64,000 nucleotides of DNA from Comamonadaceae bacterium (GTDB taxonomy: Bacteria; Pseudomonadota; Gammaproteobacteria; Burkholderiales; Burkholderiaceae_C): the NCBI GenBank assembly GCA_027484575.1, contig JAIXSQ010000007.1, forward strand, positions 372,001-436,000, in the 5' to 3' direction. The position numbers and the translations under genes are program-made. The notes beneath the pieces are model-generated. The model was not told the origin of the DNA. It searched no databases and saw nothing but the letters and a program-made list of their open reading frames with translations. This document shows positions 46,073 through 54,840 of this stretch, in pieces; the stretch's first letter is position 1, and every line of letters begins with the position of its first letter.

Positions 46073-47995
46073 TCAGGACGACTTTCTCACCCGCAGGTAC
46101 CACTCGCACAGCAGCCGCACCTGGCGGTGGGTGTAGCCCTTTTCCACCATGCGGTTGACGAAGTCCTCGTGCTTCTTCTGCTCGTCGGCGCTGGCCTTGG
46201 CATTGAAGCTGATGACCGGCAGCAGGTCCTCGGTGTTGGAGAACATCTTCTTCTCGATCACCGTGCGCAGCTTCTCGTAGCTGGTCCACACCGGGTTCTT
46301 GCCCGAGTTGTTGGCGCGCGCGCGCAGCACGAAGTTGACGATCTCGTTGCGGAAGTCCTTGGGGTTGGACAGGCCGGCCGGCTTCTCGATCTTCTCGAGC
46401 TCGGCGTTGAGCGCGCCCCGGTCGAAGATCTCGCCGGTGTCGGTGTCGCGGAACTCCTGGTCCTGGATCCAGAAGTCGGCATAGGTGACGTAGCGGTCGA
46501 AGATGTTCTGGCCGTACTCGGAGTAGCTCTCGAGGTAGGCGGTCTGGATCTCCTTGCCGATGAACTCGGCGTACCGCTGCGACAGGTGCTCCTTGATGTA
46601 CGACAGGTACTTCTGCTCGACCTCGGGCGCGAACTGCTCGCGCTCGATCTGCTGCTCGAGCACGTACATCAGGTGCACCGGGTTGGCCGCGATCTCGTTG
46701 CTGTCGAAGTTGAAGACCTTCGACAGGATCTTGAACGCGAAGCGCGTGCTGATGCCGGTCATGCCCTCGTCGACGCCGGCGTAGTCGCGGTACTCCTGGT
46801 AGCTCTTGGCCTTGGGATCGGTGTCCTTGAGGTTGTCGCCGTCGTAGATCAGCATTTTGCTGAAGATGCTCGAGTTCTCGGGCTCCTTGATGCGGGTGAG
46901 CACGGCGAACTGCGCCATCATCTTCAGCGTGCCGGGCGCGCAGGTGGCGTCCTTGAGCGAGGAGTTGCGGATCAACTTGTCGTAGATCTTGGTTTCCTCG
47001 GTCACGCGCAGGCAGTACGGCACCTTGACGATGTAGATGCGGTCCAGGAAGGCCTCGTTGTTCTTGTTGTTCTTGAACGCTTTCCACTCGCTCTCGTTGC
47101 TGTGCGCCATCACGATGCCGTCGAACGGGATCGCGCCGAAGCCCTCGGTGCCCTTGAAGTTGCCTTCCTGGGTGGCGGTCAGCAGCGGGTGCAGCACCTT
47201 GATCGGCGCCTTGAACATCTCGACGAACTCCAGCAGCCCCTGGTTGGCCAGGCACAGGCCGCCGGAGTAGCTGTAGGCGTCGGGGTCGTCCTGCGCGTAG
47301 CTCTCGAGCTTGCGGATGTCGATCTTGCCCACCAGCGAGGAGATGTCCTGGTTGTTCTCGTCGCCCGGCTCGGTCTTGGCGATGCCGCACTGCTTGAGGA
47401 TCGACGGGTAGCGCTTGACGACGCGGAACTTGCGGATGTCGCCGCCGAATTCCTCGAGCCGCTTGACGGCCCAGGGCGACATGATGCGCTGCGTGTAGCG
47501 GCGCGGGATGCCGAACTGCTGCTCCAGCAGCGGGCCGTCCTCCTCGTTGGAGAACAGGCCCAGCGGCGACTCGTTCACCGGCGAGCCCTTGATCGCGTAG
47601 AACGGCACCTGCTCCATCAGCTGCTTCAGGCGCTCGGCGATCGACGACTTGCCGCCGCCCACAGGGCCCAGCAGGTACAGGATCTGCTTTTTCTCCTCCA
47701 GGCCCTGCGCGGCATGGCGGAAGTGCGAGACGACCTGCTCGATCGGCTCCTCGAGCCCGTAGAAGTCCTTGAAGGCCGGGTAGATGCGGATGCTGCGGTT
47801 GCCGAAGATCCGCGACAGGCGCGGATCGTGCCGCGTGTCCACCATCTCGGGCTCGCCGATCGCGGCGAGCATGCGCTCGGCCGCGGTGGCGTACACCAGC
47901 GGATCCTTGCGGCACGACTCGAGGTAGTCCTCGAGCGACATCTCCTCCTCGCGCGTCTGCTCGTAACGCGCCAGGAAGTTGCGAACCACATCCAT
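46073..47995 (-). CDS. prkA: PrkA family serine protein kinase (YeaG)
   Basis: A 640-residue protein with an N-terminal AAA-type domain (Walker A LGPVGGGKSSIAE near residue 100) and a C-terminal PrkA kinase-like domain. YeaG is linked to nitrogen-starvation and stationary-phase survival in E. coli. The ATG at 47995 follows AAGGGG and matches the family start MDVVRNFL. It is first in the operon with yeaH and the SpoVR gene, after a 316-bp upstream gap containing a tandem motif. Confidence 0.95.
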   Translation of the reverse strand: MDVVRNFLARYEQTREEEMSLEDYLESCRKDPLVYATAAERMLAAIGEPEMVDTRHDPRLSRIFGNRSIRIYPAFKDFYGLEEPIEQVVSHFRHAAQGLEEKKQILYLLGPVGGGKSSIAERLKQLMEQVPFYAIKGSPVNESPLGLFSNEEDGPLLEQQFGIPRRYTQRIMSPWAVKRLEEFGGDIRKFRVVKRYPSILKQCGIAKTEPGDENNQDISSLVGKIDIRKLESYAQDDPDAYSYSGGLCLANQGLLEFVEMFKAPIKVLHPLLTATQEGNFKGTEGFGAIPFDGIVMAHSNESEWKAFKNNKNNEAFLDRIYIVKVPYCLRVTEETKIYDKLIRNSSLKDATCAPGTLKMMAQFAVLTRIKEPENSSIFSKMLIYDGDNLKDTDPKAKSYQEYRDYAGVDEGMTGISTRFAFKILSKVFNFDSNEIAANPVHLMYVLEQQIEREQFAPEVEQKYLSYIKEHLSQRYAEFIGKEIQTAYLESYSEYGQNIFDRYVTYADFWIQDQEFRDTDTGEIFDRGALNAELEKIEKPAGLSNPKDFRNEIVNFVLRARANNSGKNPVWTSYEKLRTVIEKKMFSNTEDLLPVISFNAKASADEQKKHEDFVNRMVEKGYTHRQVRLLCEWYLRVRKSS

Positions 47996-48311
47996 GTGAG
48001 CCCCTTTCGCCACGCCGGCATCGCCAGCTTGCAACCGCAATGTGCGAGTCCACTGTATCGCAGCCACCCGGCAGAGGCACATGCCTGCTGTAGGTGGATG
48101 GCGGACCTCGGTGTAGGTGAACGGTAGGGGAAAAAAGTTCCGCCTGCAAAGCCCGCGCAGGGCCTCGTGCCAGCGCGCAACAGGCGTGTGCGGTGCTCGG
48201 GCTTCGGCTTGCGCGCAGGCGCGCGATGCGGCACAACGCGAAGCAGGTGCGGCCGCCGCGCGCCGCCTGCGCCAGGCACCGCGCTGGTGCCATGGCGCGC
48301 GGGCGGCGGGC
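47996..48311. promoter_or_regulatory. 316-bp upstream region of the prkA operon
   Basis: No gene is visible. TGTAGGTG occurs twice on the plus strand (48089-48096 and 48112-48119), 23 bp apart, about two helical turns. A degenerate third copy GGTAGGGG follows at 48124-48131, and then an A tract and GTTCC. On the minus strand this gives repeated CACCTACA boxes about 95-125 bp before prkA, a good place for an activator. No clear sigma-70 or sigma-54 promoter could be picked. Confidence 0.4.
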
Positions 48312-49175
48312 TCAGGCCAGGCCGAGCAGGCGCACCGCGTTGCCCTTGAGGATGCCGGGCATCACCTCGGGCTTGAAGCCCGCCTCCTCGAAGTCCTTCA
48401 TCCAGCGCTCGGGCGTGATCAGCGGGTAGTCGCTGCCGAACAGCACGCGGTCCTTGAGCAGCGTGTTGGCGTACTGCACCAGCTGTTTGGGGAAGTACTT
48501 GGGGCTCCAGCCCGAGAGATCGATCCACACGTTCGGCTTGTGCGTGGCCACCGACAGCGCCTCGTCCTGCCAGGGGAAGCTGGGATGCGCCATCACGATC
48601 TGCATGTCGGGGAAGTCGATCGCGACGTCGTCCAGGTGCATCGGGTTGCTGTACTCCAGCCGCAGCCCGCCGCCGCAGCGCATGCCCGAGCCGATGCCGC
48701 TGTGGCCGGTGTGGAAGATCGCCGGCAGCTTGTGCGCGTTGATCACCTCGTAGATCGGCCAGGCCATGCGGTCGTAGGGGTGGTAGCCCTGCACCGTGGG
48801 GTGGAACTTGAAGCCGCGCACGCCCTCCTGCGTGATCAGCCGCTCGGCCTCGCGCGCGCCCATCTTCCCCTTGTGGGGATCGATGCTGGCGAAGGCCATC
48901 ATCATGTCGGCGTTCTCGCGCGCGGCCTGCGCGATCTCCTCGTTCGGGATCCGGCGGCGCCCCAGCTGCGCCTCGCTGTCCACCGTGAACATCACCAGCC
49001 CGATCCTGCGTTCGCGGTAGTACGCGATGGTCTCGGCGATCGTGGGCCGGCGGCTGTTGCGGAAGTACTTGTCCGCCGCGCGGTCGTACTCCTCGCCGTA
49101 GTTGTCGAACGGGTTCCAGCAGCTGACTTCGGCGTGGGTGTGGATGTCGATCGCGACCAGGTTGGCGTGGTCCAT
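48312..49175 (-). CDS. Amidohydrolase family (ACMSD/gamma-resorcylate decarboxylase-like) protein
   Basis: A 287-residue TIM-barrel amidohydrolase of COG2159. Metal-type motifs are AIDIHTHAEV (residues 8-17), FKFHPTVQGYHP, AIFHTGHSG and the catalytic aspartate in LFGSDYPLITPE. The group includes decarboxylases and hydratases of aromatic compounds. It is divergent from the ferulate-type cluster and shares its palindrome-bearing promoter. The substrate is unknown; a role in aromatic acid breakdown is inferred from position. Confidence 0.88.
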   Translation of the reverse strand: MDHANLVAIDIHTHAEVSCWNPFDNYGEEYDRAADKYFRNSRRPTIAETIAYYRERRIGLVMFTVDSEAQLGRRRIPNEEIAQAARENADMMMAFASIDPHKGKMGAREAERLITQEGVRGFKFHPTVQGYHPYDRMAWPIYEVINAHKLPAIFHTGHSGIGSGMRCGGGLRLEYSNPMHLDDVAIDFPDMQIVMAHPSFPWQDEALSVATHKPNVWIDLSGWSPKYFPKQLVQYANTLLKDRVLFGSDYPLITPERWMKDFEEAGFKPEVMPGILKGNAVRLLGLA

Positions 49176-49221
49176 GGTGTCTCCGTCTTCGGGTTAGCCC
49201 GGGGGCTCCGGGCTTGCTTTT

Positions 49222-49244
49222 GATTATTTGTGATAACAATAATC
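49222..49244. promoter_or_regulatory. 23-bp inverted repeat, candidate MarR operator of the ferulate-type cluster
   Basis: GATTATT (49222-49228), nine bases TGTGATAAC, AATAATC (49238-49244). It is the most A+T-rich spot in the area and sits between the divergent amidohydrolase and crotonase genes. MarR regulators of hydroxycinnamate clusters bind palindromes of this size, and the cluster ends with a MarR gene. Confidence 0.55.
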
Positions 49245-49278
49245 GATGCAACTCCGAGGCCCTGACCCACACCCTGCG

Positions 49279-50052
49279 ATGTCCCATCCCGACCTGTCCA
49301 TCGAGCACCACGGCGCCGTCGCCGTGGTGCGCCTGAACCGCCCCGCCAAGCGCAATGCGCTGAACGACGGCCTGATCCTCGCCCTGCGCGAGGCCTTCCA
49401 GTCCCTGCCCGAGACCACCGGCGCCGCCGTGGTCGACGGCGCCGGCGAGCACTTCTGCGCCGGCCTGGACCTGTCGGAGATCCGCGAGCGCGACGCCGGC
49501 CAGGGCATGCGCCACTCGCGCATGTGGCACGACGCGCTCAACGCGCTGCAGTTCGGCCCGGTGCCGGTGGTCGCGGCGCTGCACGGCGCCGTGGTCGGCG
49601 GCGGCCTGGAGCTGGCCGCGGCCTGCCACGTCCGCGTGGCCGACGCCAGCACCTTCTACGCCCTGCCCGAGGGCTCGCGCGGCATCTTCGTGGGCGGCGG
49701 CGGCTCGGTGCGCATCCCGCGCCTGATGGGCGTGGCACGCATGACTGACATGATGCTCACCGGCCGCGTGTACGACGCCGCCGAGGGCGAGCGGGCCGGC
49801 CTGGCGCAGTACCTGGTGCCCGAGGGCACGGCCTTCGACAAGGCGCTGGCGCTGGCCACCCGCATCGCGCAGAACGCGCCGCTGACCAACTACGCGCTGA
49901 TGCACGCGCTGCCGCGCATCGCCGAGCAGCCGGCCGACCAGGGCTACCTCACCGAGGCGCTGATGTCGGCCATCGTCCAGAGCGCCCCCGAGGCCAAGGA
50001 GCGCGTGCGCGCCTTCCTCGAGGGCCGCGCCGGCAAGGTCGCCAAGAACTGA
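49279..50052 (+). CDS. Crotonase/enoyl-CoA hydratase family protein, possible hydroxycinnamoyl-CoA hydratase
   Basis: A 257-residue crotonase. The oxyanion segments are GEHFCAGLDLSE and GAVVGGGLELAAAC. The glutamate in LPEGSRGIFVGGGG matches one catalytic Glu of enoyl-CoA hydratase; the second position seems to hold Asp (MTDMMLTG). It is the first gene of a cluster with feruloyl-CoA synthase and so probably hydrates feruloyl-CoA. Whether it also cleaves the product to vanillin, as HCHL does, cannot be told by eye. The ATG at 49279 is preferred over one 11 codons upstream. Confidence 0.88.
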   Translation: MSHPDLSIEHHGAVAVVRLNRPAKRNALNDGLILALREAFQSLPETTGAAVVDGAGEHFCAGLDLSEIRERDAGQGMRHSRMWHDALNALQFGPVPVVAALHGAVVGGGLELAAACHVRVADASTFYALPEGSRGIFVGGGGSVRIPRLMGVARMTDMMLTGRVYDAAEGERAGLAQYLVPEGTAFDKALALATRIAQNAPLTNYALMHALPRIAEQPADQGYLTEALMSAIVQSAPEAKERVRAFLEGRAGKVAKN

Positions 50053-50079
50053 GGCCCGGCCCCGACCAGGAGAATAACG

Positions 50080-51963
50080 ATGGAGACGACCACCCCCACC
50101 GGCGCGCCGCGCTACCGGCCGCTGGCCTTCGGCGTCACCCGTGCCGACCTGCGCGCGGGCGACGCCGGCGTGCAGTACCTGCGCGCCGAGCAGCCGCTGC
50201 AGCCGCACGGCCACCGGCTGACCGACCGCCTGGTGCACTGGGCGACCACCGACCCGGAGCGCCTGTTCATGGCCCGGCGCGAGCGACTGGCCGACGGCCG
50301 CACCGGCGACTGGATCCGCGTCAGCTACGGCCAGGCGCTGCAGGCCGCGCGCAGCATCGGCCAGGCGCTGCTGGACCGCGGCCTGTCGGCCGAGCGCCCG
50401 GTGGCCATCCTCAGCGAGAACAGCCTGGAGCACGCGCTGCTCTCGCTGGGCTGCCTTTACGCGGGCATCCCCTGGTGCCCGGTCTCGCCGGCCTACTCCA
50501 CGGTCAGCCAGGACTACGACAAGCTGCGCCACGTGCTGGACACGCTCACGCCCGGCCTGGTGTTCGCGGCCGATGGCGCCCGCTACGCCCGCGCGATCGC
50601 GGCCACGGTGCCGGCGGGCACCGAGGTGGTGCTGTGCACCGGCGAGGTGCCTGGCCGCACCCACACCCGCTGGCCGGCCCTGCTGGACACGGCGCCCACG
50701 CCCGCCGTCGACGCGGCCATGCAGGCCACCGGCCCGGACACCATCGCCAAGTTCCTGTTCACCTCGGGCTCGACCAAGCTGCCCAAGGCGGTGGTCAACA
50801 CGCACCGCATGTGGTGCGCCAACCAGCAGCAGATGCGCCAGTCGATGCCGGTGCTGGCCGAGGAGCCGCCCATCCTGGTCGACTGGCTGCCCTGGAACCA
50901 CACCTTCGGCGGCAACCACAACGTGGGCCTGGTGATCACCAACGGCGGCTCGCTGTACATCGACGACGGCAAGCCGACGCCGGCGCTGGTCCACGAGACG
51001 CTGCGCAACCTGCGCGAGATCGCCCCCACGCTGTACTTCAACGTGCCCACCGGCTTCGAGGCGATCGCCAACGCGATGCAGGAGGACGCCGTGCTGCGGC
51101 GCACCCTGCTGTCGCGGGTGCGGATGTTCTTCTACGCCGGCGCCGCGCTCGCGCAGCCGGTGTGGGACCTGCTGCACCGCCTGGCCGAGGCCGAGGTGGG
51201 CGAGCGCATCGTGATGGGCACCGGCCTGGGCATGACCGAGTCGGCGCCGTTCGGCATCTTCGTCACCAACCCCGAGGTCAAGTCCGGCCACCTGGGCCTG
51301 CCCTGCCCCGGCATGGACCTCAAGCTGGTGCCCACCGACGGCAAGGTCGAGGTGCGCTACCGCGGCCCGAACGTCACGCCGGGCTACTGGCGCGCGGCCG
51401 ATGCCACCGCCGAGGCCTTCGACGAGGAGGGCTTCTTCAAGACAGGCGACGCCGTGCAGTGGATCGACGCGGCCGACCCGCACCTGGGCCTGCGCTTCGA
51501 CGGCCGCATCGCCGAGGACTTCAAGCTCGCCACCGGCACCTTCGTCAGCGTCGGCCCGCTGCGCGCGAAGATCATCGCCGCCGGCGCGCCCTACGTGCAG
51601 GATGCCGTCATCACCGGCCTGAACCTGCACGAGGTGGGCGCCCTGCTCTTTCCCACGCTGGCGGTGCGCAAGCTCGCCGGCCTGCCCGACGGCGCGCCGC
51701 TGGCCGAGGTGCTCGAGAGCGATCCGGTGCAGCAGTGGCTGCAGCAGCTGGCGCAGCAGCTGGCCGCGCAGGCCACCGGCAGCGCCAACCGCATCGCCCG
51801 GCTGCACCTGCTGATCGAGCCGCCGTCCATCGACAAGGGCGAGGTCACCGACAAGGGATCGATCAACCAGCGCGCCGTGCTCAAGCACCGCGACGCGCTG
51901 GTGCAGGCCTTCCACGCGGGGCAGCTGCCCCACACCATCCAGCCACGAGGAGACCAGCGATGA
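50080..51963 (+). CDS. fcs: Feruloyl-CoA synthase (AMP-forming ligase)
   Basis: A 627-residue adenylate-forming ligase. The phosphate-binding loop is FLFTSGSTKLPKAV, with TSGST and the conserved Lys; the adenine-binding GTGLGMTESAPFG follows. Its length and the blocks SPAYSTVSQDYDKLRH and VDWLPWNHTFGGNHN fit the feruloyl-CoA synthase family rather than acetate or fatty-acid ligases. It activates ferulate and similar hydroxycinnamates. GGAG lies before the ATG. The next gene overlaps its stop by four bases. Confidence 0.88.
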   Translation: METTTPTGAPRYRPLAFGVTRADLRAGDAGVQYLRAEQPLQPHGHRLTDRLVHWATTDPERLFMARRERLADGRTGDWIRVSYGQALQAARSIGQALLDRGLSAERPVAILSENSLEHALLSLGCLYAGIPWCPVSPAYSTVSQDYDKLRHVLDTLTPGLVFAADGARYARAIAATVPAGTEVVLCTGEVPGRTHTRWPALLDTAPTPAVDAAMQATGPDTIAKFLFTSGSTKLPKAVVNTHRMWCANQQQMRQSMPVLAEEPPILVDWLPWNHTFGGNHNVGLVITNGGSLYIDDGKPTPALVHETLRNLREIAPTLYFNVPTGFEAIANAMQEDAVLRRTLLSRVRMFFYAGAALAQPVWDLLHRLAEAEVGERIVMGTGLGMTESAPFGIFVTNPEVKSGHLGLPCPGMDLKLVPTDGKVEVRYRGPNVTPGYWRAADATAEAFDEEGFFKTGDAVQWIDAADPHLGLRFDGRIAEDFKLATGTFVSVGPLRAKIIAAGAPYVQDAVITGLNLHEVGALLFPTLAVRKLAGLPDGAPLAEVLESDPVQQWLQQLAQQLAAQATGSANRIARLHLLIEPPSIDKGEVTDKGSINQRAVLKHRDALVQAFHAGQLPHTIQPRGDQR

Positions 51964-52724
51964 ACATCCAGGGACAGGCCGCACTCGTCACCGGCGGCGG
52001 CTCGGGCCTCGGCGAGGCCACCGCCCGCGAACTCGCCCGCCTGGGCGCCAGGGTCGCGGTGCTCGACGTCAACGAGGCCGGCGCGCAGAAGGTCGCGGCC
52101 GAGATCGGCGGCATCGCCGTGCGCTGCGACATCACCAGCACCGACAGCCTGCAGGCCGCGCTGGCGCAGGCGGCGGCCGCCCACGGGCCGGCCCGCATCC
52201 TGATGAACATCGCCGGCATCGGCACCGCCAGGCGCGTGGTGGGCAAGGACGGCAGCGCGGCGCCGCTCGAGGACTTCGCCCGCGTGATCCAGGTCAACCT
52301 GGTGGGCACCTACAACGCCAGCCGCCTGTTCGCCGCCGAATGCGCCAAGCTGCCGCCCCTGGACGGCGGCGAGCGCGGCGTGATGGTGTTCACCGCCTCC
52401 GTGGCCGCGTTCGACGGCCAGGTGGGCCAGCAGGCCTACAGCGCCTCCAAGGGCGGCCTGGTGGGCATGACCCTGCCGATGGCGCGCGACCTGGCGCAGC
52501 ACGGCATCCGCGTGTGCACCATCGCGCCCGGCCTGTTCGCCACGCCGCTGATGCAGCAGCTGCCCGAGCCGGTGCAGCAGTCGCTGGCCGCCTCCATCCC
52601 CTTCCCGCCACGCCTGGGCAAGCCCTCGGAGTTCGCCGAGCTGGCCTGCCACATCGTGACCAACGGCCACCTCAACGGCGAGGTGATCCGGCTGGACGGC
52701 GCGCTGCGCATGGCGCCGCGCTGA
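51960..52724 (+). CDS. SDR family oxidoreductase (3-hydroxyacyl-CoA dehydrogenase type II-like)
   Basis: A 254-residue short-chain dehydrogenase. The cofactor motif is TGGGSGLGEATA (about residues 11-22), NAG is at IAGIG, and the catalytic Ser/Tyr/Lys are in FTASVAAF and QQAYSASKGG. Similarity is to the HSD10-type 3-hydroxyacyl-CoA dehydrogenases. In this cluster it would oxidise the hydrated feruloyl-CoA to the 3-oxo form, a beta-oxidation step. It overlaps fcs by four bases (ATGA). Confidence 0.9.
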   Translation: MNIQGQAALVTGGGSGLGEATARELARLGARVAVLDVNEAGAQKVAAEIGGIAVRCDITSTDSLQAALAQAAAAHGPARILMNIAGIGTARRVVGKDGSAAPLEDFARVIQVNLVGTYNASRLFAAECAKLPPLDGGERGVMVFTASVAAFDGQVGQQAYSASKGGLVGMTLPMARDLAQHGIRVCTIAPGLFATPLMQQLPEPVQQSLAASIPFPPRLGKPSEFAELACHIVTNGHLNGEVIRLDGALRMAPR

Positions 52725-52780
52725 GCCCGCCCGCCGACGCGCCGGGACCGACCTTCTTCCACCCACCCAGGAGACATCGC

Positions 52781-53770
52781 ATGGGCAACCGCAGGCAGTT
52801 CCTCGCATCGGCCGCCGCCATCGGCGCGGCCGGCAGCTTTCCGCTGGCCGCGTTCGCGCAGGCCTTCGAGCAGGTGAAGATCGTCAACGGCTTTCCGGCC
52901 GGGGGCACCGCCGACACCACCAGCCGCCGCGTGGGCGAGAAGCTGGGCGGCACGGCGTACACGAGGAACGCCGCGGTGGTCGAGAACCGCCCCGGCGCGG
53001 GCGGGCGCATCGCCTGCGACACGGTCAAGGCCGCCGCCCCCGACGGCAGCACGCTGCTGCTGACGCCGTACTCGTGCATGGCGATCTATCCGCACATCTA
53101 CCGCACGCTCAGCTACGACCCGTTCAGGGATTTCGTGACGGTGTCGATGGCCGCGGTGATGACGCATGCGCTGACGGTCGGCCCCATGGTGCCGGCCAGC
53201 GTGCGCACCGTGCGCGACTTCCTGGCCTGGGCCCGGGCCAACCCCGACAAGGCCAACTACGGCACGCCGGCGGCGGGCTCCACGCCCCACTTCCTGGCGG
53301 CGCTGCTGGGCCTGGGCAGCGGCGTGGACCTCAAGCACGTGCCCTACCGCGGCTCGCTGCCGGCCGTCACCGACATGATCGGCGGCACGCTGGCGGCCAC
53401 CAGCACCCCCACCGGCGACGCGCTGGCCAACCACAAGGCCGGCAAGATCCGCATCCTGGCCACCTCGGGCAGCCAGCGCACCCCGTTCACGCCCGAGGTG
53501 CCCACCTATGCCGAGCAGGGCTTCCCGGAGCTGACCACCGAGGAATGGTTCGGCTTCTACGCGCCGGCGCGCACGCCGGCCAGCGTGGTGGCCAACGCCA
53601 ACGCCGCGATCAACCAGGCGCTCAAGGACCGGGGCGTGGTCGAGTCGCTGGCCACCTTCGGCCTGGTCGCCCAGGGCTCCACCGCCGCCGAGATGGACCG
53701 CAGCCAGAGGGACGAGCACCAGCGCTGGGGGCCGCTGGTCAAGCGGGTCGGCTTCACCGCGGAGTCCTGA
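52781..53770 (+). CDS. Bug-family solute-binding protein
   Basis: A 329-residue periplasmic binding protein. The leader is NRRQFLASAAAIGAAGSF, ending near AFAQAF, with twin arginine. Motifs: GFPAGGTADTTSR, ENRPGAGGRIA, GTPAAGSTPHFLAA, HVPYRGSLPAVTD. AGGAGA lies before the ATG. It lies between the SDR and MarR genes, so ferulate or a related phenolic acid is the likely ligand (inference from position). Confidence 0.92.
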   Translation: MGNRRQFLASAAAIGAAGSFPLAAFAQAFEQVKIVNGFPAGGTADTTSRRVGEKLGGTAYTRNAAVVENRPGAGGRIACDTVKAAAPDGSTLLLTPYSCMAIYPHIYRTLSYDPFRDFVTVSMAAVMTHALTVGPMVPASVRTVRDFLAWARANPDKANYGTPAAGSTPHFLAALLGLGSGVDLKHVPYRGSLPAVTDMIGGTLAATSTPTGDALANHKAGKIRILATSGSQRTPFTPEVPTYAEQGFPELTTEEWFGFYAPARTPASVVANANAAINQALKDRGVVESLATFGLVAQGSTAAEMDRSQRDEHQRWGPLVKRVGFTAES

Positions 53771-53777
53771 GCCGGGC

Positions 53778-54254
53778 ATGGCCGCCGACCGCCGCACGCC
53801 GCCGCGCGACCTGCCGGTCGTCGAGACCGTCGATGCCTCGTTCCTCGAAGGCCTGCTGGGCTACAACGCCCGCCGGGCCTCGCTGGCGGTGATCGACGTC
53901 TTCCTGCGGCGCATGGCGCCCTACGGCCTGCGGCCGGTCGATTTCTCCGTGCTGTCGCTGGTGGTGCACAACCCGGGCATCACCTCGCGCCAGCTGTGCA
54001 CCAGCCTGGGCATCCTGCCCCCCAACCTGGTGAACCTGGTGGCCGCGCTCGAGCGCCGCGGCCTGCTCGAGCGCCATCCCCATCCCCGCGACGGCCGCGC
54101 CACCGGCCTGCATCCCACGGCCGAGGGCCGGCGGCTCATGGACGAGGCCGAGCGCACGGCAGCCGCGCTCGAGGCCGAGACCGCCGCGCGCCTGTCGGCC
54201 ACGGAGCTGCGCACCCTGCTGAAGCTGCTGCGCAAGGTCTACGCGGCCGACTGA
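53778..54254 (+). CDS. MarR family transcriptional regulator
   Basis: A 158-residue winged-helix regulator. The recognition segment is TSRQLCTSLGILPPNLVNLVAAL and the wing HPRDGRATGLHPTAEG. It is the last gene of the ferulate-type cluster, seven bases after the Bug stop. MarR proteins near hydroxycinnamoyl-CoA genes (CouR, FerC type) are repressors released by the CoA thioester, and the palindrome at 49222-49244 is the probable operator. These are inferences from family and context. Confidence 0.9.
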   Translation: MAADRRTPPRDLPVVETVDASFLEGLLGYNARRASLAVIDVFLRRMAPYGLRPVDFSVLSLVVHNPGITSRQLCTSLGILPPNLVNLVAALERRGLLERHPHPRDGRATGLHPTAEGRRLMDEAERTAAALEAETAARLSATELRTLLKLLRKVYAAD

Positions 54255-54301
54255 GGCGGCCGTCCTACGGCACGGCGGCCACGGCCGGCCGACAGTGCGG
54301 C

Positions 54302-54655
54302 ATGGCCGACCGATCCGACACCCGCGGCGTCCCCGACGCCGTGCCCTTCACCTTCCTGGCCGCGCAGGGGCGGCTGTACGCCCGCAACCCCGACGGCAAG
54401 ACCATCGACCTGGGCACGCTCGCCCAGGAGTCCGGCCGCTGGCGGTGGCAGCTCGACGGCAACGGGCTGTCGGGCGAGGCGGGCTCGGCGCAGGCCGCGC
54501 TGCGCGACGCCGCCCAGCGCATGGGCTTCCTGTGGCTCGACGGGCAGTTCACCGCGGTGGCCGATGCCGGCAGCGTGGACCTGCAGGATGCGGTGCAGGC
54601 CGAGCTGCGGCTGGACCCGCTGGCCGGCGAGCGCATCCAGGACGCGCGGGTCTAG
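54302..54655 (+). CDS. Hypothetical protein
   Basis: A 117-residue soluble acidic protein with no signal or membrane segment. Codon use and third-base G+C fit a real gene. A short beta-rich stretch (FTFLAAQGRLYARNPDGKTI) is followed by a helical one with many Ala and Asp. The start at 54302 is a guess because no ribosome site is visible. I do not recognise a family. It lies between the MarR gene and a terminator on the opposite strand. Confidence 0.55.
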   Translation: MADRSDTRGVPDAVPFTFLAAQGRLYARNPDGKTIDLGTLAQESGRWRWQLDGNGLSGEAGSAQAALRDAAQRMGFLWLDGQFTAVADAGSVDLQDAVQAELRLDPLAGERIQDARV

Positions 54656-54671
54656 TCACGGCGGGCCGTGG

Positions 54672-54703
54672 AAAAAAAGACGGGCTGCGTTGCCGCAGCC
54701 CGT
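54672..54703 (-). terminator. Intrinsic terminator of the chemoreceptor gene
   Basis: ACGGGCTGCG (54680-54689) and CGCAGCCCGT (54694-54703) form a perfect 10-bp stem with a TTGC loop. On the minus strand it is followed by seven T (A tract 54672-54678). It lies about 140 bp after the chemoreceptor stop codon, with nothing between them on that strand. Confidence 0.88.
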
Positions 54704-54840
54704 GCAAGCGGGGACGCTCATCCCGCGTGAACCAAGAAGAACTCGCAGCGGCGGCGCCGAGGCCGCCTCTTGCCAGGGTGCCGCCGCATCCATGCCATGC
54801 AGCTTGCGTGCCAGCCCCGCTCCCCGCCCGGCGGAAGGGC

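Noticed and set aside
48120..48140. GGAACTTTTTTCC on the minus strand as an ECF-sigma promoter for prkA
   Set aside because: The -35-like GGAACTT is attractive, but no matching -10 lies at the proper distance, and it reads away from a good spacing to the prkA start.
47626..51984. A 1452-codon minus-strand frame across the prkA promoter and the ferulate genes
   Set aside because: It runs antisense to fcs and the crotonase gene and out of frame with prkA, with repetitive composition only.
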